Assembly: GCF_014083865.1 (NCBI RefSeq) | Contig: NZ_JACEFA010000001.1 | Location: 372,001-436,000, forward strand | Source of the DNA: Paraliobacillus salinarum | GTDB lineage: Bacteria; Bacillota; Bacilli; Bacillales; Amphibacillaceae | Reading direction: 5' to 3' | Length of the DNA: 64,000 bases | Notes under the pieces: generated by a model | Seen by the model: only the letters and a program-made list of their open reading frames with translations | Databases searched by the model: none | What the model was told of the DNA's origin: nothing | Program-made: the position numbers and the translations under genes | Shown: piece by piece, positions 1-8,220 of the stretch | How the letters are laid out: every line of letters starts with the position of its first letter | How positions within the stretch are numbered: position 1 is the stretch's first letter

Positions 1-1057
1 TCTCCCCATACAGTGCTTCAAATTTCTCATTAGAAGTTAATATATATGAACTCCAAGAAGGATGGTTTTTCATTATCTTTCCGATTGCTTGATAAATTGC
101 TTCTACTTCTTTTTTATCTCCTAATCGCTCGCCATACGGTGGATTACTAATTAAATAACCATTCGTTTCTCTTGGATAAAAGTCTGTTGCTTGCATTTGC
201 TTCCATTCAATCAAATCTGCTAATCCTGCTTCCATTGCATTGTTTTTAGCTATTTCAATCATTTTAGGATCAAGATCAGAACCTGTAATAGATAGCGGCT
301 GATCGTAATTAGCTAAACCTTCTGCCTCGTCAAAAGCTTCTGTCCATTTATCTTGACTAATCCAATCCCACTCTTCTGATGCGAAAGAACGATTGAAACC
401 AGGAGCAATATTTTGACCGATTAATGCTGCTTCGATTAATATCGTACCCGATCCACAAAATAAATCGACTAATGGGTAGTCTGGCTTCCAATTTGTAAGC
501 TGGACGAGTGCAGCAGCAAGGGTTTCTTTAAGTGGTGCCTCTCCTTGTGCAGTACGGTAACCACGTTTATGTAAGCCGGAACCTGATGTATCAATTGTTA
601 AGGTAGCTTTATCTTTGAGCAAAGAAACTTCCACACGATATAATGCTCCAGACTCAGGCATTCGACTTGCGATGCCATACTTTTTCTTCAAACGTTCTAC
701 TATTGCTTTTTTCACAATTGCTTGACAATCAGATACACTAAATAACTTAGACTTAACCGATTTTCCGTTAACCGGAAAAACGCCATCTTCTGTAATGAAC
801 TGCTCCCACGGTAGTGCTTTTGTTTGTTCAAACAATTCATCAAAAGTAGTTGCATTAAATTCTCCAACAATTACTTTTACACGATCTGCCGTACGAAGCC
901 ATAAGTTACAACGAGGTATAGCTTGTACATCTTCTTCAAATATAACCTTTCCATTCTCCACTTGCACATCTGTATAGCCTAGTGCTTTTATTTCATTTGC
1001 TACAACTGATTCTAGCCCCATTGCCGCAGTTGCCAACAATGTTATTTTTTTGGTCAT
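1..1057 (-). CDS. rlmL: 23S rRNA (guanine-N2) methyltransferase RlmL/YpsC, partial (C-terminus beyond window)
   Basis: The reading frame starts at an ATG at 1057 (MTKKITLLATAAMGLES) and runs off the left edge, giving about 352 residues. The B. subtilis YpsC protein is about 385 residues, so roughly the last 30 are missing. The N-terminal part matches the THUMP-containing half of the family. The S-adenosylmethionine loop appears as DLFCGSGT near 440-460 and the catalytic NPPY motif (SNPPYGE) near 130-150. The family modifies a guanine N2 in 23S rRNA. It lies downstream of rnpB with a terminator between, the same order as in B. subtilis. The family call is secure from the motifs and synteny; the exact target base is inferred from homologues. 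Confidence 0.9.
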   Translation of the reverse strand, partial: MTKKITLLATAAMGLESVVANEIKALGYTDVQVENGKVIFEEDVQAIPRCNLWLRTADRVKVIVGEFNATTFDELFEQTKALPWEQFITEDGVFPVNGKSVKSKLFSVSDCQAIVKKAIVERLKKKYGIASRMPESGALYRVEVSLLKDKATLTIDTSGSGLHKRGYRTAQGEAPLKETLAAALVQLTNWKPDYPLVDLFCGSGTILIEAALIGQNIAPGFNRSFASEEWDWISQDKWTEAFDEAEGLANYDQPLSITGSDLDPKMIEIAKNNAMEAGLADLIEWKQMQATDFYPRETNGYLISNPPYGERLGDKKEVEAIYQAIGKIMKNHPSWSSYILTSNEKFEALYGE

Positions 1058-1077
1058 TTTTGCTAATCCTCTCTTAT

Positions 1078-1121
1078 AAAAAATACACCCTTCTGATAAC
1101 ACAATGTTATTAGAAGGGTGT
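1078..1121 (-). terminator. Terminator of rnpB
   Basis: A near-perfect stem (ACACCCTTCT paired with AGAAGGGTGT, extended by the loop-side ATAACA/TGTTAT) is followed on the minus strand by a run of T at 1084-1078. It sits just after the RNase P RNA and before rlmL. Confidence 0.8.
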
Positions 1122-1142
1122 TGTTTTACTAATGTAATGGAC

Positions 1143-1539
1143 CAATGAATGTTTAGTAAGCCATGTTCTGTTACTGTTGCACTACAAACGGTGGTCAGCC
1201 TTGTACGTAAGTTGTAATCATCTATCTACAAGCAAAAAGCCTGTCCTTGTTTCGGTTGAATTCCCTAATCCAAGATGCCCCTACCTAAATTTGGGTTGCT
1301 CACTCGTGGGGTTTACCGCGTTCCACTCAAATTGTTTCCAATTTGACTACGTCACTGTGGCACTTTCAAGAGCATTACACCATATCTGACGACGTAGGTG
1401 TGTACTCTGCCGTTAGTCAATGAGACTACCTTGATTTATGAATTCATCAAGCACGAACACTACAAACATCTCAGTTTGTGTGAGCATGGACTTTCCTCTA
1501 CATATGAAACCATATGTAGCGATTACTCAAACATTCATT
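1143..1539 (-). ncRNA. rnpB: RNase P RNA (class B, Bacillus type)
   Basis: This is the catalytic RNA of RNase P, which cuts the 5' leader from pre-tRNAs. On the minus strand the signature segments appear in order: GAGGAAAGTCCATGCTC near 1500-1485, CTTGAAAGTGCCACAGTGACG near 1370-1350, GGAACGCGGTAAACCCC near 1325-1310, GTAGGGG near 1285, and ACAGAACATGGCTTAC near the 3' end. The ends are set by the P1 helix, which pairs AATGAATGTTT at 1539-1529 with AAACATTCATT at about 1154-1144. The segment order and loops are those of the Bacillus-type (B) RNA. Length is about 397 nt, close to the 401 nt B. subtilis RNA. The neighbours gpsB and rlmL are the same as in B. subtilis. End positions may be off by a few bases. 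Confidence 0.97.
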
Positions 1540-1575
1540 TCTCATTTATTTTGTTAATTAAATGATTGCTTTGTT

Positions 1576-1605
1576 ATTGTATCACACTAACTAGACACTT
1601 AACAA
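1576..1605 (-). promoter_or_regulatory. Probable SigA promoter of rnpB
   Basis: On the minus strand TTGTTA (1605-1600) and TACAAT (1581-1576) are separated by 18 bases, with the -10 about 35 bases before the mature RNase P RNA end. This is a good vegetative promoter match, and the distance implies a short leader removed during maturation. Confidence 0.5.
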
Positions 1606-1633
1606 TGGCGATATTTAACAACAGAATAAACGA

Positions 1634-1930
1634 TTAATCAGTATATTTTTTTCCAAACACAGCCTTCTCTAAATTAGATAAACGTTTTAGTATATCATAA
1701 TTGACTTGATGATTCGAAGTTGTCGGTCGTGTTCTTGTTGTTTCTGATTGCTTCCTCAAACGATTATTCTCTTGTTCTAACTGTTCAATTTTGTTTATAA
1801 ATCTTTCATAATCTTGAATAATAATGTCTAAATAAGCATCTACTTCTTCTTGATTGTAGCCTCGCATTGCTGTTTTGAAATTTTTGTCAAGAATCTCTTT
1901 TGCGCTTAATTGGCTTAATTCTTCATTCAT
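1634..1930 (-). CDS. gpsB: Cell division/elongation coordinator GpsB
   Basis: GpsB is a small cytoplasmic DivIVA-like protein that shuttles between septum and side wall and docks to class A penicillin-binding proteins such as PBP1. The N-terminal DivIVA-like lipid/partner-binding region is seen as [13 protein letters not shown], followed by a coiled coil (about residues 30-65), a short variable linker, and the trimerising tail [10 protein letters not shown]. The ATG at 1930 is preceded by GAGGTG at proper spacing and gives 98 residues, the B. subtilis length; a GTG start 7 codons upstream is possible but has no ribosome site. It lies between ypsA and rnpB as in B. subtilis. Its known partner PBP1 is encoded by ponA in this same window. 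Confidence 0.95.
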   Translation of the reverse strand: MNEELSQLSAKEILDKNFKTAMRGYNQEEVDAYLDIIIQDYERFINKIEQLEQENNRLRKQSETTRTRPTTSNHQVNYDILKRLSNLEKAVFGKKYTD

Positions 1931-1988
1931 TACTTTCACCTCAAGTTTCACATACTTGTACTTATTTTTTCAAACTTATGAGGAATTG

Positions 1989-2555
1989 TCAATCATTGAT
2001 AGAATTATTTCTTTCCTCTTCTAATATTTCTTGCATCGTATCGTCTAAATCAAATGGTGTAATATAATATATTGGATAATTACTGGAATTATGCTTTATT
2101 GTTGCTTCTTCGAGAAAGTATTGGTTGGAACCATGAAATTCTTCATCAATTAACAATAAACATGCGTCACTCTTATTGACTATAAATTTATTTTTTGCCT
2201 GAAACTGATAAACACCTTGATAGGTTGATTCATACAATAATTGAACAAAATCAGCCTCCATTAATATGCTTTGGTATTGAGCTTGTAGAGCTTCAGGCCA
2301 TCTACTCTCTTGTTCTTGGAAAGGTGGAATAATAGCTAACTTTATCGGATAATCTTTTTTTAATTCTAAGACCACCTCACACGTCCATAGCTCGACACCG
2401 ATTTGTCCAGATACTAATATCCATTCAATGCCATCATCAATCAAATGAAGAAGTTTTTTCTTTATTGTCGCTTTTATAAATTGAATTCTTTGGTCATTGA
2501 TTGAACTAATATTCATTTCATGTGGTTTATATCCTGTTACTGCTAATACTTTCAT
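1989..2555 (-). CDS. ypsA: YpsA family protein (DUF1273, SLOG-like fold)
   Basis: A 188-residue cytoplasmic protein starting MKVLAVTGYKPHE, with the ATG at 2555 behind AAAGGATGG. The family has a Rossmann-like SLOG nucleotide-binding fold. The conserved glycine-rich segment (LVSGQIGVELW) and the late motif IVNKSDACLLL are both present. In B. subtilis and Staphylococcus overproduction affects cell division, and the gene is usually beside gpsB, as here. Molecular function is not established; a nucleotide or nucleotide-derived ligand is suspected from the fold. The family assignment is secure. Confidence 0.9.
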   Translation of the reverse strand: MKVLAVTGYKPHEMNISSINDQRIQFIKATIKKKLLHLIDDGIEWILVSGQIGVELWTCEVVLELKKDYPIKLAIIPPFQEQESRWPEALQAQYQSILMEADFVQLLYESTYQGVYQFQAKNKFIVNKSDACLLLIDEEFHGSNQYFLEEATIKHNSSNYPIYYITPFDLDDTMQEILEEERNNSIND

Positions 2556-2575
2556 ACCTGCCATCCTTTATATGT

Positions 2576-2603
2576 AAAAAAAGCTGGAGTGAACCAGCTT
2601 TTT
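2576..2603 (-). terminator. Terminator of cotD
   Basis: AAAAAGCTGG, a six-base loop and CCAGCTTTTTTT on the minus strand form a compact hairpin with a T run. It lies after the cotD stop and just before ypsA. The sequence is symmetric enough to work in both directions. Confidence 0.75.
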
Positions 2604-2627
2604 ACACGACTAATTTATTAAGTGTGC

Positions 2628-2888
2628 TTAACGGAAAAAAGGTGCTTGCTGATTTGGGACTTGGGATGAACCCCCATATACATTCACCGTATCCACTGTA
2701 TTTTGATACGATGTTGTATGTGGGTAGAAATGCGTGTTTTTCACAAGATGATGATTGACCACATTGGTATGTGATGGATGGATATAATTTACGTTAGATT
2801 GACTACATGTGTGCATTTCATTACATTTCGTTGGACAAATAACTGTATTTGTAGGTCCTTGCTTACAACAATGACGACGAGGCCGCAT
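2628..2888 (-). CDS. cotD: Inner spore coat protein CotD
   Basis: An 86-residue protein rich in His, Cys, Asn and Thr. It begins MRPRRHCC and carries the paired motif CPTKCNEMHTC near residue 20, as in CotD of Bacillus spore coats. The ATG at 2888 follows AAAGGAGAATG. CotD is a structural protein of the inner coat made late in the mother cell. Its single-gene unit, with its own upstream sequence and terminator, fits separate sporulation control. Location next to ypsA-gpsB is the same as in B. subtilis. The family is low-complexity, so similarity rests on the N-terminal motif, composition and synteny. Confidence 0.88.
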   Translation of the reverse strand: MRPRRHCCKQGPTNTVICPTKCNEMHTCSQSNVNYIHPSHTNVVNHHLVKNTHFYPHTTSYQNTVDTVNVYGGSSQVPNQQAPFFR

Positions 2889-2932
2889 CGTACATTCTCC
2901 TTTCTTTATCAACATTTTGGTTTGCTACACTA

Positions 2933-2960
2933 TAACCTATGTTTAGAAAGAATAAGTTGC
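2933..2960 (-). promoter_or_regulatory. Possible SigK-type promoter of cotD
   Basis: On the minus strand CATAGGTTA (2941-2933) matches the late mother-cell -10 pattern CATAnnnTA. GCAAC (2960-2956) is upstream in place of the -35, but the spacer is a few bases short of ideal. Late mother-cell expression is expected for cotD. Confidence 0.35.
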
Positions 2961-2999
2961 TTTGGCATTCGTCCCATATATATAATATTTTAATCATTT

Positions 3000-3350
3000 T
3001 TATTTTGTTTCATCTAATATAATATCCAATACATACAAAACAGAATTATATAAGTTCATATAGCGTTCTTCTTTTACATCAATATAATAGCTATGTAAAA
3101 GTATCAGTTCTACATTTTCTCTCGTAGAAACAACTTGCTGTGGGTGTATACTTAATTCACGCCGCTTAACCGCTTCAGCAGCCTCAGTCTCCCATTGCTC
3201 AACTAATTGAAACACAGGGTTAGTTTCTTCTTTTACATAAGAAAAAAAAGTAGTGTCTCTTAAATTCTTAGGTTTGTCCTGCTCATAGAAGTTATTTTTT
3301 AATCGTTTTAATGTTTCTTTTAATTCTAGAGTTATGTCTTGTACTGTCAT
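3000..3350 (-). CDS. yppE: YppE family protein (DUF1798)
   Basis: A 116-residue, highly helical, acidic cytoplasmic protein starting MTVQDITLELKE, with a ribosome site (GGAGGTATGAATC) close upstream. Length, predicted all-helical character and the C-terminal pattern ending SVLYVLDIILDE match the YppE/DUF1798 family, which forms a four-helix bundle. It lies between cotD and recU-ponA as in B. subtilis. No biochemical role is known for the family. Confidence 0.8.
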   Translation of the reverse strand: MTVQDITLELKETLKRLKNNFYEQDKPKNLRDTTFFSYVKEETNPVFQLVEQWETEAAEAVKRRELSIHPQQVVSTRENVELILLHSYYIDVKEERYMNLYNSVLYVLDIILDETK

Positions 3351-3379
3351 GATTCATACCTCCTGCACTACTAACTGTA

Positions 3380-3670
3380 TCATGTTTTTTGAGGGAATGG
3401 CATCACTTTTATTCTTTTTTTTGTGTTATTATTAGCTTTTGCATGAATAATATGATGAGAATCTGTTTCTGGCGATCGACTAATCTCTTTTTTTATTTGT
3501 ACAATGTCGCTTTGTAATTGTTCTAAATCGTTTCGTTGATTCAATAACATTGTTAATACGATATCATCTGCTTTTGTTTCGATTTTTTGTTCAATTGTAT
3601 AAAGCTTTCTATATAATTGGTTGATTTTTGCATTCATTTGATCCATAGATATTGATTGATTGTTAGTCAT
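3380..3670 (-). CDS. Small coiled-coil protein of unknown function
   Basis: A 96-residue protein starting MTNNQSISMDQMNAK; the ATG at 3670 follows AAGGAGTGATTTTT. Residues 10-65 form a long heptad-like helix (NQLYRKLYTIEQKIE and following). A charged C-terminal tail contains KKRIKVMPF and likely lacks structure. There is no signal peptide or membrane segment. It lies 29 bases upstream of yppE in the same direction and is probably cotranscribed with it. I do not recognise a named family. It occupies the place of yppF/yppD-type small genes in B. subtilis, but identity with those is not supported. Confidence 0.7.
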   Translation of the reverse strand: MTNNQSISMDQMNAKINQLYRKLYTIEQKIETKADDIVLTMLLNQRNDLEQLQSDIVQIKKEISRSPETDSHHIIHAKANNNTKKRIKVMPFPQKT

Positions 3671-4012
3671 AAAAATCACTCCTTAATTAAGTATTACCTG
3701 TTTATTCTGTAATAATGGTTAAATCCCTTCACGTCTGACAAAACTAGAAGTAATCCAACAATAAAAGTGGAAATGGACAATTTTCTTACAAACACACCTA
3801 AAATAAAAATGATTTGCGAATAGTGTTGTACTGACTAATTATAAGAGCTTTATTTTTGTAATAATCCATTAATCATCGTATACTATGACATAAGTTTTCT
3901 ATTAGTTTACTAATAGCATACCCATTGACTGTTATATCTTATAAAATAAACGATAGAAGTTCTCAAGTTAACCCGTTTTTTGATATGATAGTATCAAGTG
4001 GGAGGTAAAACA
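3671..4012. other. Divergent intergenic region between the small coiled-coil gene and recU
   Basis: This 342-base AT-rich stretch holds the promoters of two divergent units. TTGACT at about 3923 and a TATGAT box shortly before recU can be seen, but no -35/-10 pair is convincing, so no promoter is called. No RNA, repeat or additional reading frame was recognised. Confidence 0.4.
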
Positions 4013-4603
4013 ATGAATTACCCTAATGGAAAAAAAGCACTTGCACCTGTGCAACGCCGTAAAGGCAAACCGACAACTACATTTAGTAATAGAGGGATGA
4101 CACTAGAAGAGGATATAAACAATACAAATATTTATTACCGAACTGCAAATTTAGCGATTATACACAAAAAACCTACACCTATACAAATTGTGAATGTAAA
4201 TTACCCTAAACGAAGTGCTGCTGTAATTACTGAAGGTTATTTTAAACAAGCATCTACAACGGATTATAATGGTGTTTACCGTGGCTCTTATGTAGATTTC
4301 GAAGCGAAAGAAACGAAAAACAAAACTTCTTTTCCATTAAATAATGTTCACGAACATCAGATTGAACATATGCGTTCTATCATTGAACATAATGGAATTT
4401 GTTTTCTGTTAATTCGTTTTACTATGCACAACGAAACATATTTCCTTCCAGCGATGAAACTTTTCTCATATTGGGACAGTCAATTTAATGGAGGAAAAAA
4501 ATCTATCCCCTATCAGGAGATAAAAAAAATTAGTGTAGAGGTTCCAATGAATTATCCTGCACAAGTAGATTACTTAAAAGTAATTGATCAGTTATATTTT
4601 TAG
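4013..4603 (+). CDS. recU: Holliday junction resolvase RecU
   Basis: RecU cleaves Holliday junctions during homologous recombination and DNA repair and aids chromosome segregation. The 196-residue product starts MNYPNGKKALAP; the ATG at 4013 follows GTGGGAGGT. The metal-binding nuclease core is seen as SSTTDYNG-type (here ASTTDYNGVYRG), then DFEAKETKNKTSF, which holds the catalytic Asp, Glu and Lys. NRGMTLEEDIN is the usual N-terminal motif. It is followed 18 bases later by ponA. The recU-ponA operon is conserved across Bacillaceae, Listeria and Staphylococcus. Confidence 0.96.
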   Translation: MNYPNGKKALAPVQRRKGKPTTTFSNRGMTLEEDINNTNIYYRTANLAIIHKKPTPIQIVNVNYPKRSAAVITEGYFKQASTTDYNGVYRGSYVDFEAKETKNKTSFPLNNVHEHQIEHMRSIIEHNGICFLLIRFTMHNETYFLPAMKLFSYWDSQFNGGKKSIPYQEIKKISVEVPMNYPAQVDYLKVIDQLYF

Positions 4604-4621
4604 AACGGAGGAAGATGAGTT

Positions 4622-7162
4622 ATGGCAAACGAAAGCCAATCTCGAACTGCTAGAAGAAAACAACAACAACAAAGTAAACAATCAAAAAAGAAAAATAGGT
4701 CTATTTGGAAAAAGATTCTCCTTACAATTGGGGTTATCTTTTTAATTGCTACAATTAGCGTTGGTGGGCTATTCGGATATTATGTTGCTACGGCACCAGA
4801 TTTGGACAGTTCTCTTCTGTCAGATCCAGCATCAACGAAAGTCTATGATATGAATAAAGATCTGTACGCAGATTTAGGAGCAGAAAAAAGGACAAAGATC
4901 TCATACAATGATATACCAGAAGTTTTAAGAAACGCTGTTTTAGCAACAGAAGATGTTCGTTTTTTTGATCATTCTGGTATTGATCTTCGCCGTATTGGTG
5001 GTGCGATCATTGCTAACTTTACAGATGGTTTTGGTTCTGAAGGAGCAAGTACCATTACACAACAAGTAGTTAAGGATTCTTTCTTATCTACAGATAAGAC
5101 AATTAAACGTAAAGTTCAAGAACAATGGTTAGCCATTCAATTAGACCGAAAATATTCAAAAGAAGAAATTTTAGAAATGTACTTAAATAAGATTTATTAC
5201 GGCTCTGGAGCATATGGTGTTGCTACAGCATCGGAAACTTATTTCGGTAAAACAGATTTAAGTGAATTAACTCTTCCAGAAGCGGCATTGTTAGCTGGTC
5301 TTCCACAACGACCATCTGCATACGATCCAACAGTCAATCCTGATTTAGCTAAAGAAAGAATGAACACAGTACTTAGCTTAATGGTACGACACGGAAAGAT
5401 CACAGAAGCGGAAGCGGAAGAAGCTAAACAAGTCGAAATAGAAGATATGTTGAATCCTACATCGAAACAAGATGTTAAGTACCAAGCTTTTATACAAAAG
5501 GTCGCTGAAGAAGTAGAAAGAGAAACTGGAGCAAATATTTATACAGATGGATTAGAAGTATACACTACGCTTGATCCAAAAGCTCAAAAACAAGTTGAAT
5601 TTTTATTGTCCGACGCTGAAGAGAATCCGATTAAATATAGTGATGAAGAGATACAATCTGGAGTTGCTGTTTTAGATACTACATCAGGTGCAATCCGTGC
5701 CATTGGTGGCGGACGAAATAGAGAAAATAACAACGGTTGGAACTATGCTTTCCAAGGTGATGGTAGACAAGCAGGTTCTGTGATTAAGCCAATATTAGAT
5801 TATGGTCCAGCAATTGAATACCTTAACTGGTCTACCTATCATCAAATTAATGATGATGCACCGTATGAACTGAAAGGAACTGGTGGAAAGTCAGTTAAAA
5901 ACTGGAACAATAAGTATCAAGGCTGGATGAGTGCACGCTATGCCTTACAATGGTCACTAAACGTCCCTGCTTTAAAGACACTTGAGGAAGTAGGAATATC
6001 AAAAGCTGCCGAATTTGCTGAAGGGATTGGAATTAAATTAAAGGACAATCCTACAATTACAGAAGGTATTGGTGGTGGCGATTCTAGCGCTACCCCACTT
6101 CAAATGGCTGGAGCATATAGCGCATTTGGAAATGAAGGTGTTTATAATGAGCCTTATTCAGTAACAGAAATTGTTTATAGTGATGGACAAAGTGAAAAGT
6201 TCAAGTCAGAACCTAAAGCAGCGATGTCTGATGCGACAGCGTATATGATTACCGACATGCTTAAAGATGTTGTTAATAGCGGAACAGGTACAAGAGCAAA
6301 AGTATCTGGTTTACCAATGGCAGGTAAAACTGGAACAACAAACTTAGAAGATGGGCCTGGTAGTCCAGATGCATGGTTTGCTGGATATACTCGCAATTAT
6401 TCCATTGCTGTATGGTCTGGATATGGTGGCACAAATCAAAAAGCACTACCAAATACAAATATATCACAACAAATTTTTAAAGAACTGATGAGTCATATTT
6501 CTGAAGGAAAAGATACACCAAACTTTAAGAAGCCAAGCTCTGTGGTGGAAGTTGCAGTTGAAAAAGGATCGAATCCCGCTAAACTTCCAAGTGAATATAC
6601 ACCAGAGAGTCAGATTGTCACAGAATTATTTAAGAAAGGCCATGAGCCAAGTAAAACATCTGAAAAATATGATCAGCTAGATCCAGTAAGTGGACTGAAA
6701 GCTGAATATGACGAGGAAGAAAATATTATATCTGTTTCCTGGGATTACGATGGTGATCAAGATGTTAGCTTTATCGTAAATGCAGGTGGCGATAATAATA
6801 CCACTACAGATGACACAAAAATTGATATCTCTAACGTAGAAAAAGGTAAAACTTACACCATAAGTGTTACAGCAGTTGATTCTAGTAACGAAGGAAATAT
6901 TAGTGAAGCTAAATCGGTGCAAGTGAAAGTGCCAGAAGAAGAAAAAGAAGAAGAACCGGAAGAAGAAGAATCTGATCCTGAAAACCCTAACGAAAATGGG
7001 GATGGAACTGATGATAATGGACAAACAGAAGGAAACTCAGGTAATGGCAATAGTGAAGATGGTAGTTCTGAAGGTGGAGATGATGAAACTACTACAGATC
7101 CCGAAAAACCTAAACCTGATAAGCCTAAACCAAAACCTGAAGAACCACAAACTAGTGAATAA
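4622..7162 (+). CDS. ponA: Class A penicillin-binding protein 1 (bifunctional glycosyltransferase/transpeptidase)
   Basis: An 846-residue inner-membrane enzyme that polymerises and cross-links peptidoglycan. A basic cytoplasmic tail (residues 1-30) is followed by one membrane segment (about 31-53). The GT51 glycosyltransferase domain shows EDVRFFDHSG with catalytic Glu110, GASTITQQ, and LNKIYYGSGAYG. The transpeptidase domain has SVIK with nucleophile Ser386 and Lys389, SLN at 445-447, and KTG at 569-571. A fibronectin type III-like domain lies around 685-770. The end is a low-complexity acidic, Gly/Asn-rich stretch that finishes in a Pro/Lys repeat. This long tail is typical of B. subtilis PBP1 but varies among species. 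ATG at 4622 follows GGAGGA. The known regulator GpsB is encoded nearby. Confidence 0.97.
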   Translation: MANESQSRTARRKQQQQSKQSKKKNRSIWKKILLTIGVIFLIATISVGGLFGYYVATAPDLDSSLLSDPASTKVYDMNKDLYADLGAEKRTKISYNDIPEVLRNAVLATEDVRFFDHSGIDLRRIGGAIIANFTDGFGSEGASTITQQVVKDSFLSTDKTIKRKVQEQWLAIQLDRKYSKEEILEMYLNKIYYGSGAYGVATASETYFGKTDLSELTLPEAALLAGLPQRPSAYDPTVNPDLAKERMNTVLSLMVRHGKITEAEAEEAKQVEIEDMLNPTSKQDVKYQAFIQKVAEEVERETGANIYTDGLEVYTTLDPKAQKQVEFLLSDAEENPIKYSDEEIQSGVAVLDTTSGAIRAIGGGRNRENNNGWNYAFQGDGRQAGSVIKPILDYGPAIEYLNWSTYHQINDDAPYELKGTGGKSVKNWNNKYQGWMSARYALQWSLNVPALKTLEEVGISKAAEFAEGIGIKLKDNPTITEGIGGGDSSATPLQMAGAYSAFGNEGVYNEPYSVTEIVYSDGQSEKFKSEPKAAMSDATAYMITDMLKDVVNSGTGTRAKVSGLPMAGKTGTTNLEDGPGSPDAWFAGYTRNYSIAVWSGYGGTNQKALPNTNISQQIFKELMSHISEGKDTPNFKKPSSVVEVAVEKGSNPAKLPSEYTPESQIVTELFKKGHEPSKTSEKYDQLDPVSGLKAEYDEEENIISVSWDYDGDQDVSFIVNAGGDNNTTTDDTKIDISNVEKGKTYTISVTAVDSSNEGNISEAKSVQVKVPEEEKEEEPEEEESDPENPNENGDGTDDNGQTEGNSGNGNSEDGSSEGGDDETTTDPEKPKPDKPKPKPEEPQTSE

Positions 7163-7170
7163 TAAATATA

Positions 7171-7208
7171 AAAACAAGAAGTCTTTTAATCGACTTCTTG
7201 TTTTTTTT
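7171..7208 (+). terminator. Bidirectional terminator between ponA and ypoC
   Basis: AACAAGAAGTC pairs with GACTTCTTGTT and is followed by eight T on the plus strand. The minus side also ends in a run of T. The ypoC stop codon lies in the loop, so one hairpin serves both converging genes. Confidence 0.85.
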
Positions 7209-7554
7209 GCAGTATAACTGCCTTTGCATATATCTTCTCTGTCTCTTTATACAATTCATTTAATTGAATATAGCTATGATATTGATGTGGTTGTTCAAGA
7301 ATAAAAGGAATTCGTTCTTGACTGTTAAATGGTGCATAAGTAAATGAAGCCAGTACCGTATTTAAATCTTCATCATCCTGATAACTTTTATTATTTAATT
7401 CATATAATGCTTTAACTAGTTGTTTTGAAAAATGAATCATTGGCTTTTTTGCCTCTTGAAAACGTCGCTCACGAAAAAACGCTGCGATCACTTGTTGATT
7501 TTCTTTCCAATCACTAATTAATTTAGACACATCATTCTGCTTCACTTGATTCAC
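7186..7554 (-). CDS. ypoC: YpoC family protein
   Basis: A 122-residue cytoplasmic protein starting at GTG 7554 behind GAGGAAGAGGGAG; the ribosome site lies inside the end of nth, with a 23-base overlap. The segment LASFTYAPFNSQERIPFILEQ-type (here IPFILEQPHQYHSY) matches YpoC, which lies in the dnaD-nth-ypoC operon of B. subtilis. It is helical, without membrane segments. Function is unknown; tight overlap with nth implies coupled translation. Confidence 0.82.
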   Translation of the reverse strand: MNQVKQNDVSKLISDWKENQQVIAAFFRERRFQEAKKPMIHFSKQLVKALYELNNKSYQDDEDLNTVLASFTYAPFNSQERIPFILEQPHQYHSYIQLNELYKETEKIYAKAVILQKKQEVD

Positions 7555-8203
7555 GCTCCCTCTTCCTCATTCGTTTCTTCCCTTCACGACAGATGGACAA
7601 TAACGGGCAAGAATCACATTGAGGATTCCTAGCTTTACAATGGTAGCGACCAAAGAAGATCATTCTATGGTGCGTGTCACTCCACTCTTCTCTTGGAATT
7701 TTTCGCATTAATGTTTTCTCTACTTCTATTACAGAATCCTTCCAACGGCATATCCCTAAACGCTTTGATACTCTCTCTACATGTGTGTCCACAGCAATGG
7801 CAGGTTCTGAAAAAGCTACAGATGCAACAACATTTGCTGTTTTTCTTCCCACTCCAGCTAACGTTTCTAATTCTGCTTGTGTTTGAGGAACTTCCCCATC
7901 ATAGTTATCTAATAATGATTGAGATAATTTCTGAATGTTTTTAGATTTATTACGATATAATCCAATCGAACGAATATCATTCTGTAGTTCTTCAATAGAA
8001 ACAGCTAAAAAATCAGCAGGTGTTTTATATTTTTCAAATAAGTCTACTGTTACTTTATTAACTAGTGCATCTGTACATTGAGCAGACAAGACTACAGCTA
8101 TGAGTAATTCAAAAGGATTTTTATGTCTTAACTCACAAGCGGCGTTTGGATACATTGATGCCATTGTATCTAGAATAAAACGAATCTCTTTTTTAGTAAG
8201 CAT
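7532..8203 (-). CDS. nth: Endonuclease III (DNA glycosylase/AP lyase)
   Basis: Removes oxidised pyrimidines and nicks abasic DNA in base excision repair. The 223-residue protein has the helix-hairpin-helix segment LAGVGRKTANVV, with the lysine that forms the Schiff base. AVDTHVERVSKRLG holds the catalytic Asp. A [4Fe-4S] cluster site C-x6-C-x2-C-x5-C is at residues 189, 196, 199 and 205. The N-terminal segment ELLIAVVLSAQCTD is also diagnostic. It lies between dnaD and ypoC as in B. subtilis. The basic C-terminal tail beyond the cluster is a little longer than usual. Confidence 0.96.
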   Translation of the reverse strand: MLTKKEIRFILDTMASMYPNAACELRHKNPFELLIAVVLSAQCTDALVNKVTVDLFEKYKTPADFLAVSIEELQNDIRSIGLYRNKSKNIQKLSQSLLDNYDGEVPQTQAELETLAGVGRKTANVVASVAFSEPAIAVDTHVERVSKRLGICRWKDSVIEVEKTLMRKIPREEWSDTHHRMIFFGRYHCKARNPQCDSCPLLSICREGKKRMRKRERESSEAE

Positions 8204-8220
8204 AAGTAAGCTCCTCTTTT

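Noticed and set aside
1177-1389. 70-codon frame on the plus strand
   Set aside because: It lies antisense to the RNase P RNA, whose conserved core explains the sequence.
6677-7024. 115-codon frame on the minus strand inside ponA
   Set aside because: It is the antisense of the acidic repeat tail (poly-Phe/Ser shadow of GAA/GAT codons) and has no ribosome site.
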